Shown: piece by piece, positions 46,128 through 57,640 of the stretch
Numbering within the stretch: position 1 is the first letter of the stretch
Layout: each line of letters starts with the position of its first letter
Assembly (NCBI RefSeq): GCF_051106095.1
Contig: NC_135783.1
Span: forward strand, 326,479,322 to 326,543,321
DNA length: 64,000 nt
Origin: Pogona vitticeps
Lineage: Eukaryota > Chordata > Lepidosauria > Squamata > Agamidae
Reading direction: 5' to 3'
Translations under genes and position numbers: made by a program
Notes under the pieces: generated by a model
The model's database searches: none
What the model was told of the DNA's origin: nothing
Seen by the model: only the letters and a program-made list of their open reading frames with translations

Positions 46128-46385
46128 TGTTGTTGTTGTTGTTTATTCGTTAAGTCGTGTTCGACTCTTCGTGACCCCATGGACCAGAGCACGTCAGGCC
46201 CTCCTGTCTTCCACTGCCTCCTGGAGTTCAGTCAAATTCATGTTGGTACATTCAATGACACTGTCAAACCATCTCGTCCTCTGTCGTCCCCTTCTCTTCT
46301 TGCCCTTACACTTTCCTAACATCAAGGTCTTTTCCAAGGAGTCTTCTCTTATGAGATGGCCAAAGTATTGGAGCCTCAGCTTCAA
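46128..46385 (-). mobile_element. BovB LINE 3' end, about 258 bp
   Basis: On the plus strand it runs 'gttcgactcttcgtgacccc' to 'ggagcctcagcttc', the complement of the BovB C-terminus and 3' end. Minus-strand frame 'KLRLQYFGHLIREDSLEKTLMLGKCKGKKRRGRQRTRW'. Target duplication is unclear. Confidence 0.9.
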
Positions 46386-46662
46386 AGTACTGTAATTAAA
46401 AGCTTCCTATTCCCCTGTTTTTCATTCTGATGCTCCCAGGGGAGCCTCTTTGCCCTGGGGAAGCTTCTAGAAGTGGGGTGGGTTCCTTTAAAAGTCACAC
46501 TTTGCTGCCAGTCCTAATTCCAGCAGCAGCCTTTTTAAAAAAAAACTTTTAAAAGCTTCCACCACCAACTCTATGCCAAGGCTTCCAGACTTGTCAGGGT
46601 GAAAGGGAGCTGTAGGGAGCTTTGGAAAAAGAGAGAGGGGTGGCGAAGGGGTGGTGGGAGGA
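46386..46662. other. Spacer between two BovB copies, GC-rich
   Basis: With the two BovB copies removed, this spacer plus short flanks would form an element of roughly 330 bp bounded by inverted repeats (46094-46127 and 47341-47377). Its own identity is unknown. Confidence 0.4.
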
Positions 46663-46670
46663 TCCTGATT

Positions 46671-47335
46671 TTAGTTGTTGTTGTTGCTTACTCATTAAGT
46701 AGTGTCCGACTCTTCATGACCCCATGGACCCCATGGCCCTCCTGTCTTCCACTGCCTCCCAGAGTTGGGTCAAATTCATGGTGGTAGCATCGATGACACT
46801 GTCCAACCATCTTGTCCTCTGTCATCCCCTTCTCCTCTTGCCTTCACTCTTTCCCAACATCAGGGTCTTTTCTAGGGAGTCTTCTCTTCTCATGAGATGG
46901 CCAAAGTATTGGAGCCTCAGCTTCAGGATCTGTCCTTCCAGTGAGCACTCAGGCTTGATTTCCTTCAGAATGGATAGGTTTGTTCTCTTTGCTGTTCAAG
47001 GGGAGACTCTCCTCCAGCACCACAGTTCAAAAGCATTAATTTTTTCAGGCGTCAGCCTTCTTTATGGTCCAGCGATCACTTCCATACATTGCTAGTGGAA
47101 AAACCATAGCTTTGACTATGTGGACCTTTGTTAGCAAGGTGATGACTCTGCTTTTTAAGATACAGTCTAGGTTTGACATTGCCTTCCTCCCAAGAAGCAG
47201 GGGTCTTTTAATTTTGTGGCTGCTGTCACCATCTGCAGTGATCATGGAGCCCAAGAAAGTAAAATCTGTCACTGTCTCCATATTTTCCCCTTCTTTTTGC
47301 CAGGAGGTGATGGGACCAGTGGCCATGATCTTGGT
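46671..47335 (-). mobile_element. BovB LINE 3' end, about 665 bp
   Basis: tcctgatt at 46663-46670 and 47336-47343 serves as target duplication. Minus-strand frames contain 'MATGPITSW', 'METVTDFTFLGSMITADGDSSHKIKRPLLLGRKAMSNLDCILKSR', 'MVFPLAMYGSDRWTIKKADA' and the usual C-terminal blocks. It extends further 5' than most copies here. A few frame breaks are present. Confidence 0.9.
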
Positions 47336-47377
47336 TCCTGATTAGTTTGAGCTAAATGTTATTTGTATCAGGTGATA

Positions 47378-49335
47378 CTTAATCAGTTTCCACAGCATAA
47401 CTTTCTGCAAAGAGGATTTTGACCACTACGAAAAAAGGAACTTGGATAGACTTAATATGTAGTAGTTGATTCAATTGATGATTGTACTTGGGATTAACAT
47501 TGGATTTAAGCCTACAGCTATTACTGAACTACTGAATGACTTGTAGGATCCTTTCTAGGTAAACAATAAGGACCAGCTAACACATATGCAGAGTCAATAT
47601 TGTTTTTATGTAAAATGTATGTACTTGATAAGAACTACAGCTTGGGATGAAAGTTTGTTTCAGTTTTGGAAAATTCACTAAAATTCACACCTCTTCTTAA
47701 CTGGGATGCATAGAACCTTGGATTTTAAAAATATGGGAGATCATAACACTGATAGATCACTCTGTTTGAGCTTTCAGTAATGCTCTCATTTGAGTGTGGG
47801 TTTGAACCCCTGTCTGAAATCCTAGAAGAAGTTGCACTAGCAGAGGTATATTAAATTAGTGGGGATTTGGGGAGTCAATCAGCTGTAGGTAACATGGATT
47901 CAAATGGGCCTACTCTAGTTATGGTTTACTATACTAAAGTAAGTCACAGCTAGACTAGGTCCATTTGAATCCATGGAATCTACAGAGGATTTGATCCACA
48001 AAATCCCTACTGATTCAATGGGCGAATGTGCACTCTAAGCAACAGAATTTCAGCATCTGTGTATTTCTCATCCCAAGTGCTATAGCTAGACATTTTTCTC
48101 CTTCCAGTCTCTCTCCCTCTCTCTGCATCCCCCACATAAGTACTCACATAAAGTACATGTTCATGTGTATGAACAGAGCTCAAGATTCTAGAAGTCTATT
48201 ATTCTAGTGAGAGCAAAACCTGTCTCCTCTCTTGGCACTGCAATACTCTGTGGCAGAGAACTGCTCTGTGATGATTCCCTTCCTTAAAAAAAAATATTTC
48301 AAAGACTTGGCAGAGGCCTCTGAAACAGCAGAAGCAACACACACTATGGCATAAGCTCTCTTTTGAAAAATTCTTCTTTTCCAGGCAGTAAATCTGTAAG
48401 TAGCTCATGCTCAGTTTCTTATAGCATGTTCTTTCCTGTGTATCTCTGTCAACAGAAAGTCAAGACAGAGTGGGATTTCCTCCAAATTCCTTTGCTCACA
48501 CAAGGCACCAGGAGCAGACATAAGGTGCTGTTTCATGTTCTTACATCAACAAACATTAGTCTGATAAAAACAAATGCTCTGCTTAGCTTATTTTGGTCCA
48601 AAGATAGGTTACAGAGAAAAACATCTCATGATACTGACAGAATGTTCACTGAATACCTTTCAATTGGTCTTACCAGCCCACCTTCTGAATCCGTACCCAG
48701 TCTCGTTCCACCAATGTTCAGTGGGAGTGGGGGATGGGGGGGGAAGAGAGAGAGCACTACCATGTGTCAATGCTTTCTCTCTGACTCTGTGGCAGTAAGA
48801 TCAACACAGAGGGTTCACACAAGGTCTGGAAAGAGTTTCCATTTTCTAGTTGATGGTTAGTTGTTGATTGACAGTATTGGAACTAGGTCAAGTCCATCCC
48901 GAGACTTTTCTTTCTGGTTGCAAATGGCATCTTGTCCATTCCATTTATAAAACACCAACTTCACTGGCAGTTGAATTGACTTCGGAGAAGAGTAAGCATC
49001 CTCCACAATTTGTAAAGGCAGCAGGATAGCTTTGCCAGCATAGGCAAGCCACATTGCGCACAAGTTTCACCACCAACTCTTTGCTGCCAGCTGCTAACAT
49101 CTGCCACATGAGGTGACTCCCTCATCTGACCAATGATAGGACTGGCTCTGAGCACCCTCATTTCCTACTAAAAAAACCATGGGTTTGCATTTCTGCCTCA
49201 CTTTTCAAATATAGAATGCCACTCCTGCTGCATGAATTATTTTAGTATCCCAGTAGCTGAAGCACATGTGCTAAATATAGATGCCATTTTTTTGGACCAT
49301 TGTGACAATTTACACTGATCTAGGAGGAAAAAAAC
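47378..49335. other. No recognised feature
   Basis: The 165-codon plus-strand frame at 48363-48860 is among the longest unassigned frames, but it has biased Ser content, no motif and no splice context I can support. Confidence 0.4.
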
Positions 49336-49405
49336 TATTTATTTATTTATTTATTTGATTTCTATCCCGCCTATCTGGTCTTATTCGACCACTCTATTCA
49401 ATGTA
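49336..49405 (-). mobile_element. L2-type LINE tail, minimal
   Basis: (ATTT)n followed by 'gatttctatcccgcctatct' and 'ttattcgaccactct', the complement of the 42441-42484 tail. About 50 bp of element plus the microsatellite. Confidence 0.8.
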
Positions 49406-49539
49406 TTTTTTAATTCTGTAAGGAAAAATTATCCATGGGGGGGGCAAGGGTCTCAGTATGTACTTTTTCCCTCCTTTTTCTGCTTATCATGACTCTGATT
49501 GAGCCTTGTTATTTTTATGTTCCAAGTCGGAACCTGTAT

Positions 49540-49630
49540 GCTTTTTTAAAAAACATGGTAAACTACCCAGATAGTGCTTTAGGTACTATGGGGTGGTGTA
49601 TAAGCAGCTCACTTTGCTTTGGGTTTTTTG
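49540..49630 (+). repeat. Group B SINE, 3' fragment
   Basis: 'aaactacccagatagtgctttaggtactatgggg' and 'gtataagcagctcactttgc' match the tail of group B SINEs. Confidence 0.65.
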
Positions 49631-49644
49631 CTTTATAGCGATAT

Positions 49645-49830
49645 TGTTATGTGTCAAGTCGGAACCAGGTTATATTGACTCTAACAGGGCTTTCAAAGTA
49701 AGTGAGATACTTAAGGAGTGGTTTTACTAGTTCCATAGTGACAGGGAATTTCTATGTCCAAGAGGGGATTTGAATCCAGGCATCCTGCATCCTAGCCCAT
49801 TGCTGTATCCACTATACCACACTGGGTATC
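49645..49830 (-). repeat. tRNA-type SINE with RTE-like end, diverged
   Basis: 'tatgtgtcaagtcggaacca' and 'agggctttcaaagtaagtgagata' match 27320-27415 in the opposite direction. The head complement lies near 49770-49825 ('gatttgaatcca'). Confidence 0.55.
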
Positions 49831-49937
49831 AGTGAGCTTTACACTGAGGAAAAACATAATGGTCTCAAATTCTTATAATCATAGTTTGCAATAGGATGAC
49901 AGTATCTTAGTTTGACTATTGTGTAAATGTCAAGGTA

Positions 49938-50080
49938 CAGTGGTGCCCTGCTAGACGATTGCCTCGCAGGACGAAAAACCCGCAAGACAATTGTTTTTTG
50001 CAATCACTATGGTGCCTCGCAAGATGTTTTTTTCTATCACCGTGCTTCGCAATACATTTTTTAGACTGATGCTTCACAAG

Positions 50081-50111
<31 letters not shown>

Positions 50112-50215
50112 CTTCTTCTTCTTCGACCGATGCATAGGGAACCTCGCAAGACGATTTTTTCACAAGATGACAATTTTCGTGGAACGAATTAAAATCATCT
50201 TGCGAGGCACCATTG
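49938..50215. mobile_element. Tigger-like non-autonomous transposon with CTT array
   Basis: Left end CAGTGGTGCCCTGCTAGACG, right end 'cttgcgaggcaccattg'. TA at 49936-49937 and 50216-50217. The interior repeats 'cgcaagac' words and contains about 14 CTT triplets (50082-50124), which explain the poly-Arg minus-strand frame. Confidence 0.8.
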
Positions 50216-50389
50216 TAGTTGAAAAAGCATGCCTGGCTACTTTAAGTTATGCCCGTCTGAAACTGTTTCAAAGGAAACTACACATTTTTTTCAAGACCAT
50301 CCACTCTTGAGATCTATTCTGATTATGAGTAGATTGTAACTTTTTTTCATTCTCCTCTATAGGTGTGTATTTTTGTGTATGGGCATGCA

Positions 50390-50935
50390 GAGATGGAAGA
50401 ACCTACTCAAGACTGAAGCCATGTTAACTTTGTGTATTTTGAGAACTGTGGTCTTAAGAAGGTAATTTTCCAAACCCTGGTGTATCTATCTGTGAGGATT
50501 TCAAAGTATGATTCCATTCTCAGTGTCAAATTCCCTGTTATGGGAATTTTAAATTGATCCTCAGTTTCCTGGTGTGATTTAAAGTATGTCTTTGCTGAAA
50601 CTGCTCAATTACCATGTTAACTGTTAACTGTGTGTAGGACCAGGTGCATAAGAATAGTGCCAATTAGTGTAAATTAGAGCTGAATGCAAAAGAGAGCTGG
50701 GTGCAAAAGCCTTTCCTAATAAGGCACAGAATGCAAAACTGCTGATTGGTGAATTATGAGAGAAAGTTATAAAGGTTCTGTGACAACTGTATGAGTTGTA
50801 CTTTCTTGTAAGTGGTGGTACCTATTTACATAAATAAACCGTCTGTATTTTCACTCACTGTAGAATTGTTTTTGGTGACTCCAGCTACCCTCACCAAAGA
50901 AGCAAACCTACTGCCTGTATTGTATTAACACTCAG
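50390..50935 (+). mobile_element. LTR-like fossil (low confidence)
   Basis: A TATA-like ttataaagg lies near 50768 and AATAAA near 50831, followed by a T-rich stretch and 'ttttggtgactccagc', as in the R-U5 and primer-site region of a retroviral LTR. Termini and target duplication could not be fixed. No viral gene is seen. Confidence 0.35.
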
Positions 50936-52586
50936 AGTTTGGTAACTTAGAAAAATTACAGTTATAAGCCAATGGTATCAACCACCCCACCACTCTTGCC
51001 ATCCAGTTCACTGTCTCCTCAACAGCACTTAAGCCATATGAGTTACCTGCTCTTTGAAACACCCCTAGAAATAGACTTCTAGCAAGGCCCAAATGAATTC
51101 AATGAGATTTACTTCTGTATATGTGTGCAAAGGTTTGCAGTTTCAGTATTCTTTCCATTTTTCATTTATGAGTGATATTTCAACCATGGCTGCCTGTTCC
51201 CTTCAGGAACTTCCATATTCTAACAGTGGTTTAGGATGGTATATTCCATAATAATGTTTCTTCTTGCCTCTATTTTTGAGCAAGTTATTATTTTGGTCCC
51301 AGACTTTATGCACCCAGATACGTCATTTTCTTTAAATAGGCATCGTTGACTTGTCCTATTCACAGCGTCTTGCCTGGCCATTATTTTCAACGGTTGTCTA
51401 CCTACAGTAAGGTAGCTATCTCATGTCTCTGAATCTACATGAAATCCAAAAAAAAAAGAAAGGAAAAGAGGGAGACAGCCACCTTTCTTGACAAGAATTC
51501 CTGACAACAGAGAGCTGCAGACACAAAAATTCCTCTTGCCAATGTTTATGTGTCTCAGAATGGCCCCAACTGCTACCACCCAGGGGCCTGGGTGTTTTGC
51601 TTACCACACAGAAATCTGAAACTCACAACCATTTCACAAACAATGAGTCCCTAACCAGGAACATATGCTCACCAGGCCTCCATTTGTGGGATTATGTATA
51701 GCTGGGGTGAGAGACCATGACAGTGAGTGTTTTGTTTCCATAAGCGATTACTCCAATTTGACTTCAAGGGGATGTATGTGTTTTCCTTCAATGCCCATGT
51801 GATTCCATCAGAGTAGACTTTCTCTTCTCTTATTATAACTGTACAATAGGCAAGCATTCAGTGAATGCACATTTTATTCTTCATGTTTGCCCGTTGGTAT
51901 TTAGTGCCTTTCTTCATGATTCTTACACCACAATGATGTGATAGCTACCAAACTCAGGGACATAATAGGTGTATTATGGATCAGACTGAAAATTAAAACA
52001 AACAAATCCCCCATGTTTTCTATTGACCCAATATGGGATTTTTGCTCATGTCACTCTCTTAACCCTTTTCTAAAATATGTTTCAAATGGTTAGATTCCCC
52101 CACTTTCCATGGAAAACCCAAATCTAATACACTTCAATATTACAAAACTGTCCTGTTCTAATTCAGGACACATTTTTCTTTCCCCTGCTTCCTTCGGCTG
52201 GGATAATAGTGTAATTTGATTGGTCTCTAGCCTGCAGGCACATTGTATCATCTGTTTTTAAACAGAACTCTTGCTGATCTTTAGGGGGAAAACTGTGGAA
52301 TTGATGGTATAATATGGTCTGTTTTATTAGTAGATTATAACGAGATGAATAGAAACTTAGTGACCTCATCTGCCACTACTTGGCAGCTATTTGGGTTTGA
52401 CAGAGTTCACTTACATTTGCTAATGTTTCTTTGGGAAGTGCTGATGACTTAACTAACTTGGGTAGTTATAATAACAGGAATGAAATCAGTAACTAGGTTT
52501 TTTTACTTGCACAATATTTGCGTTTCCCACACTAAGCCAGAATAAAATATTGGCACCTCCAATCCCTTTTGACCTGGGAAGCCTTT
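50936..52586. other. No recognised feature
   Basis: Ordinary sequence. A small repeat fragment may lie near 51085-51135. Confidence 0.4.
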
Positions 52587-52730
52587 GGGAGCCTTAGGTT
52601 TGGTGGGAGGGGGCGAAGCCCTTAATATATCCAAAAATCACTGTCAGATTGTTATTGCCAGGATTGGGATTGCTGCCGACCATTTTTGGATAGTAAAGGC
52701 TCTGCCCCACCAAAGCCTCCCAAAGTCATA
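52587..52730. repeat. Imperfect inverted repeat of about 50-bp arms (possible MITE)
   Basis: 'ctttgggagccttaggtttg ... ccaaaaat' on the left is mirrored by 'atttttgga ... ccaccaaagcctcccaaag' on the right, around a short centre with 'gattgttattgccaggattg'. No target duplication was identified. Confidence 0.55.
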
Positions 52731-52979
52731 CCGAAGTTGTCTATGAAGCCCTAGAATTTGAAATGGGAGTGGATAGGAAGCTCTCAATTAATTGAAATTA
52801 ATTTTTTCCAATTGCAGACTGATGACATCATCCTAGTTACACGGTGCAAAGTTTAGCCAAGAGAATTTCAACCTCTGAGTCTGCAACAAGTCCTCACAAC
52901 TCATCTTCTTAAAAGCGACACTTTTCTTTAAAAAAGGTTGTTTTTTAAAAAAAAAAACTAACTGAGGATGATCCGCAGC

Positions 52980-53560
52980 AAGAATTATAACCTTCCTCTG
53001 GGCATGTTTCAATCTGTCATATCCTTTTTAATACTGTGATGCCCAAAAATAGCCATCATGGTCCAGGTGAAGTCTAACCAAAGCAAAACTGGGGGATAAG
53101 AATCATTCTCATGCTCCAGACACTCAAACTGTCTTGATGAAGCCCAGAATTACATTGGCCCTTTTAGCTGCTGTGTCAAACAGCTGGCTAATGTTTCATT
53201 TATGGTCTGCTAACTATTTTTCCACATCCACGGCTGTCAAGCCAGGTGACATCATGCTGGATTTTTTACTTTACTCTTTTGCCAGTCTAAATGCAGATTT
53301 ACTTTTTTTTCGGTTGCTGTTCAGTTTATTAGTTTTTATCACCCAGTTCTCCATCCTGTCAAGATCATCTTGAATATTTTCTTTCTTTCTTTTTTCTTCC
53401 AGTGTGTTATTTACCATCCTGAGTTTGTTTTCATCTCCAAGTCTGATGAGCACCCCAATTATTCCTTCCTCCAATTCATTTATAAAGTATTTGGATATAA
53501 ACTTCCTTGAGTACTTCCTACCACTAATTGGTGTGGTGTATAATTTCAATAAATCAATCA
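52980..53560 (-). mobile_element. Ancient CR1/L3-type LINE 3' UTR fragment
   Basis: The plus strand reads 'ttggcccttttagctgctgtgtcaaac', 'cacccagttctccatcctgtcaagatcatcttgaat' and 'ccaagtctgatgagcacccc'. This is the complement of a widely conserved CR1-group 3' region in amniotes. Highly diverged and non-coding. Confidence 0.55.
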
Positions 53561-53669
53561 ATGTTGAAACAACACTGAGCCCAAGCTACAGCACTTCATT
53601 TGTCACTTTCCTCCAGATTGCTGAGGAGCCATTGCTGAATATATAACCCAGCAGTACCATCATCTACCC

Positions 53670-53799
53670 CAGTGGCTCTTAAACTTGGGTCCCCACATGT
53701 TCTTGGACTGCAACTCCCAGAAATCCTGGAAAGCACAGCAAGTGCTTTCTGGGAACTGCAGTACAAGAATATGTGGATACTCCAGTTTGAGAATCACTG
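53670..53799. mobile_element. 130-bp hAT-type MITE (CAGTGGCTCT ends)
   Basis: Left end CAGTGGCTCTTAAACTTGGG, right end 'ccagtttgagaatcactg'. Symmetric interior 'aactcccagaaatcc' / 'tttctgggaactgcagta'. Target duplication decayed. It belongs to a well-known amniote hAT MITE type with palindromic structure. Confidence 0.75.
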
Positions 53800-54089
53800 A
53801 CCTAACCCACATTTCACGTCTTGCTAAAGAGAATATGATAGAGAATGTTGTTAAAATCCTTTCTGCAGTTATTGCTGCCCTAATTAAAAATGTGTAATGT
53901 TGGTCAGATCCTGCATGTTTCCCCCATTTCTCAGGACAAAAATACACATGACTTCAATAGACACCTAAGTTGGACCCAACCACAAGCTAAGTTAGTGCAC
54001 ATGATTTCCATTGAAATTGACAGTACTCAAGTCATGATTCAATCAAATTCATGCAAATCCAAGTCTACGTCAACTCAGGTATGTCATGA

Positions 54090-54512
54090 AAATGACGATG
54101 GTCAGATTCCAAAATATCTCCTGTATGGATAACTAGTGCAGGGAAATCACCCCAGACGGAGACCACAGCTATGATACAAGGATATCTGCAAGTGGGATCT
54201 GAATACCTTATGAATGTACCTCAACAAATGGGAAACCTTGACATCTGAGCGTTCAGCCTGGAAGCAGCCAGTGCATCATAGCCTCTCCCATTTTGAAGAG
54301 ACCCTTGTCCAGCAGGCCGAGGCAAAGAGGCAGTCCTGAAACCAGCAAAATCAGGGAGCTGGATAGGGGACAGATAGTGTTTGTCTTCAGTGTGGAAGGG
54401 ATTGTTAGTCTCAAATTGACCTTCTTGGCCACACTAGACGCTGTTTCAAGTCCTCCATTCAGAGCATGTTGTCATAGTCTCTCGAGACTGAAGGATGCCT
54501 AATCTCATCTAA
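54090..54512 (+). mobile_element. RTE-like LINE 3' end, second copy
   Basis: Aligned by eye with 3170-3598: 'ggtcagattccaaaatatct', 'acatctgagcgttcagcctgg', 'gtccagcaggccgaggcaaa', ending 'gactgaaggatgcct'. It is shorter and more diverged, with stops in the frame. Only the last part of the ORF and the 3' end survive. Confidence 0.8.
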
Positions 54513-55362
54513 CAAATCCTAGTAACCTGGATCTGAATTCACATCTTTAAGGGTTGAGCTTTTAAAGGATTGTACTTTTAAAGAAAAGAAAAGAAAGGGA
54601 GTATGATAACTAATGTATTCTGTCCTCTTTCCACCTCCAGCCGTACTCACCTATCTGGGCTGATCTGTTATCTGGTATTGGCAATAAGCTAAGCATGGAC
54701 AAAACCAGATTGGGGTTGAGAGATTTCAGAGAGATCTGGAAAAACGAAACTGGAAGAACTCTCCTGGCACTTTTTTCCAAACTTTAACTATTCTCCATCC
54801 CCATATTACTCCACCTTCTAACTCCTACAAACATGCTTGCCTTGTCTTCAGTGGCAATACATGTCAAAACAGAGGCTTAGCTCATCATCGTCATCTCTCA
54901 TTTTTATTTATTTGAAGATTTCAACATCTGTGACCCATCTTCTTTTCCACTGCAATGCTCAAGGTCACATTACATAAACACTAGAAAAGAAACATCCAAC
55001 AGTAGATAAGCAGCATTTAAACAACATCTGAAGTTTAGCACACATCTTAATGTTCAACATGCATCTAAAAATAAAGAGTGCGTCCACAAAGGGAAACTTA
55101 TCATTTCTGGCAGAAATTCAGAAACTGTCTGTAACTTGGGCAAGGAAACTTCTGTTTGGTAGTGTAGTTGACAAAGACAGATGAGGAAGGGAATGTGCTA
55201 GCCCTGGTTCATCATTGCTCTCCATAGGAGGAGAATGAGAATATGAAGAGGAGAGCCTAACATTTTTTTTCATGATTCATGTTCTGGATTACAAGAAGAA
55301 CCTCCACACATAGAGGAGAATCAGTAGATTGTCACTCTGTATATGAACAGGCATTGAACCTA
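54513..55362. other. No recognised feature
   Basis: Nothing assignable on either strand. Confidence 0.4.
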
Positions 55363-55371
55363 AGTATAAAG

Positions 55372-55708
55372 GTAAAGGTAAAGGTTCCCCTTGACAATTT
55401 TTGTCCAGTCGTGTTCGACTCTAGGGGGCGGTGCTCATCCCCGTTTCCAAGCCATAGAGCCAGCGTTTGTCCGAAGACAATCTTCCGTGGTCACATGGCC
55501 AGTGCGACTTAGACACGGAACGCTGTTACCTTCCCACCGAAGTGGTCCCTATTTATCTACTTGTATTTGCATGCTTTCGAACCGCTAGGGTGGCAGGAGC
55601 TGGGACAAGCGACGGGTGCTCACTCCGTTGCGTGGATTCAATCTTACGAATGCTTGGTCTTCTGACCGTGCAGCACAGGCTTCTGCGGTTTAGCCCGCAG
55701 CGCCACCC
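55372..55708 (-). repeat. Sauria-type SINE
   Basis: Well-preserved minus-strand copy from 'aaggttccccttgacaattt' to the head complement 'gcggtttagcccgcagcgcc'. agtataaag at 55363-55371 and 55709-55717 is the target duplication. The last bases of the tRNA head are missing, so it is slightly 5'-truncated. Confidence 0.9.
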
Positions 55709-55756
55709 AGTATAAAGCACACATCTAAATAATGTATGGAACCTGTTACCTTTACC

Positions 55757-55914
55757 TTGTGAGTTGGTGAGTAGTCCAACACTGGAGGCATTCAAGAAAA
55801 ACTTAGACAACCACCTGGCAGATGTCCTTTGATATGGATTCCTGCATTGAGCAGGGGGTTGGACCTGATGGCCTTGTAGGCCCCTTCCAACTTCACTTTT
55901 CTATGATTCTACAA
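55757..55914 (+). mobile_element. CR1 LINE 3' end
   Basis: 'ggcattcaagaaaaacttagac', 'gagcagggggttggacctga' and 'aggccccttccaacttc' ending in ttctatgattcta, the octamer-type terminus of CR1 elements. Confidence 0.8.
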
Positions 55915-55917
55915 GAA

Positions 55918-57189
55918 ATGCCTCACTGATTATACTCATAGAATACATCTTCTGATTGGGATGCTGTCACTGAAAGGCTCTAAAGAAGGTGGGATGGGGA
56001 TGCTCTGATCTGTCAGATGGTTTTCTATATTGCCAGAATGCAATGTTTCTACTAGACTTTTAAAACAGATATACTTAAGACTAGATAATGATTGAAGACT
56101 ACTGTGGCTTCTATTGAATATCTTGATCATATTACATCTGTAATAAATTTTGGGATGGGATTCAATGAAAACCATAGGCTTAAATGAGAGGGAGAAAATC
56201 AGAACCAGACACCAAACAGCTCTATTTTTAGTATCCTGGATCAAAACTCCAGATGTGAGCACCCATCACATTTGCAGGAATTACAAATGCAGAATAGGTT
56301 GTTCAAGGTCAGTGCTAATAATAATAATAAGATTCAGCAATTGAACCATCTGCGTGCCTTGCCCATCATCTTACAAAACAGTTTACCATTCTGAAGACAT
56401 TTTGTCTTCCTTCCAAAGGAAATGACTCATGTTCTTATAGAATTTCTTTGAGCACTGAGGAATTTTCATGAACCTGAGTGAATTGAAAGTGGGAGCAGGG
56501 AGATGCATATTCATTCCAACAAGACTGTAGATTTGGATTCAGCTGCATTGCAAAGACATTGTAAGTTTACTTTCAGGCACTGCCTTTGCTTCTGTGCATA
56601 TCGTTTCTTCCATTCAGATCCCAATAAATTTCTGGTTTCTTTTGCACATGTCATGCAATCTCATTTGGGTGAACAGTATTCATGTGGTCATGCATAAGAT
56701 TTGAAAAGTCAGTCAAACTGACACACTGTTTAAATGTGGTTACAGGTTAGGATGGCCTATAGATGTACCCTCAAATCTTGCAGGAATCACATTTCAATTA
56801 GCTAATCCACATGGCTCTCATTTGAGACTTTCATTCAAATACTGGACAACTGCTCCTGCATTTGTTGAAGAGACAAAGAAATATGGGTGTGTCTAGCATA
56901 CCAATGACCTCTGCCTACTGATGATATCACCACCACTATGTTACATTACTACATTTTCTCAGGACAAGCATCTTTACACAAATCAGAAATATGTTTTCTA
57001 TATACAGATTTTTTGGAGCATCTGGATTGCTATAGATCTAGGAACAGTACAACAAGAACCAAAGGACACTCCTGGGTTTAAAAAAAACCTTCCTCAGGAT
57101 GTCTAAACAGCATGTCCTGAATCCATATTGTTGTTATGTGATACAAAAAAATTGACAGGAAGACAATTACAAAAGGCACTAATGAAAAT
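55918..57189. other. No recognised feature
   Basis: No repeat ends, RNA gene or credible exon identified. Confidence 0.4.
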
Positions 57190-57640
57190 TCAGACTTAAT
57201 TTGATCTAAGAGCCCTTTATTCCTCTCTCTGATTGTCTATGGTATCCATAAAGTTCTCTTCAATTTGAATGAATCATTTTTTCCTGTTAGCTTTCTTATT
57301 GCCCAGCTTCTATATATGTACACAATAATTAGGAGCACTTCAGTATGAATGAACTTGGCATTCATTTCCAGCAATACATTCTTACCCATAAGGACTTTTT
57401 CTAGTTTCTTCATAGCTGTCCTTAATACACTCATATTATTGGCCGCAGTCTTTGGATTGGCTATTGAATCAAGATATGGATAATCTTCATCAATCCCCCA
57501 AATTTCTTCATTGTCAACATTAAAATTATGTAATTCTTCTGTAGAAATTTGCCTTCTCAACGTTCAACTGTAGTCCAGATTTTCTAGGTTCTTCTTTAAC
57601 TTTCTTCAGTAGACATTTCAACTCATAGCTTTATTATGCC
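57190..57640 (-). mobile_element. Diverged RTE-clade LINE, reverse transcriptase fragment
   Basis: On the minus strand, 'KKVKEEPRKSGLQLNVEKANF' is followed by 'FNVDNEEIWGIDEDYPYLDSIANP', 'TAMKKLEKVLMGKNVLLEMNAKFIHTEVLLIIVYIYRSWAIRKL' and 'LKRTLWIP', then 'NQRRNKGLLDQIK'. These correspond to KVKEES-KAGLKLN-KKTK, VDNEEIE...FLGS, AMKNLEKI-K-KD--L-TK---V---VFPV-LYG-ESWT-RK and RR-LRIPWT--RTN in RTE/BovB-type proteins. It is much older than the BovB copies here and may be a separate family. Confidence 0.65.

Noticed and set aside
48363-48860. 165-codon plus-strand open frame
   Set aside because: Among the longest frames not explained by a repeat, but its composition is Ser-rich, it overlaps another frame (48574-48798), and no motif suggests a real protein.
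53271-53646. Overlapping frames on both strands near 53.3-53.6 kb
   Set aside because: They fall within a CR1/L3-type 3' UTR fragment, which is non-coding in its family.
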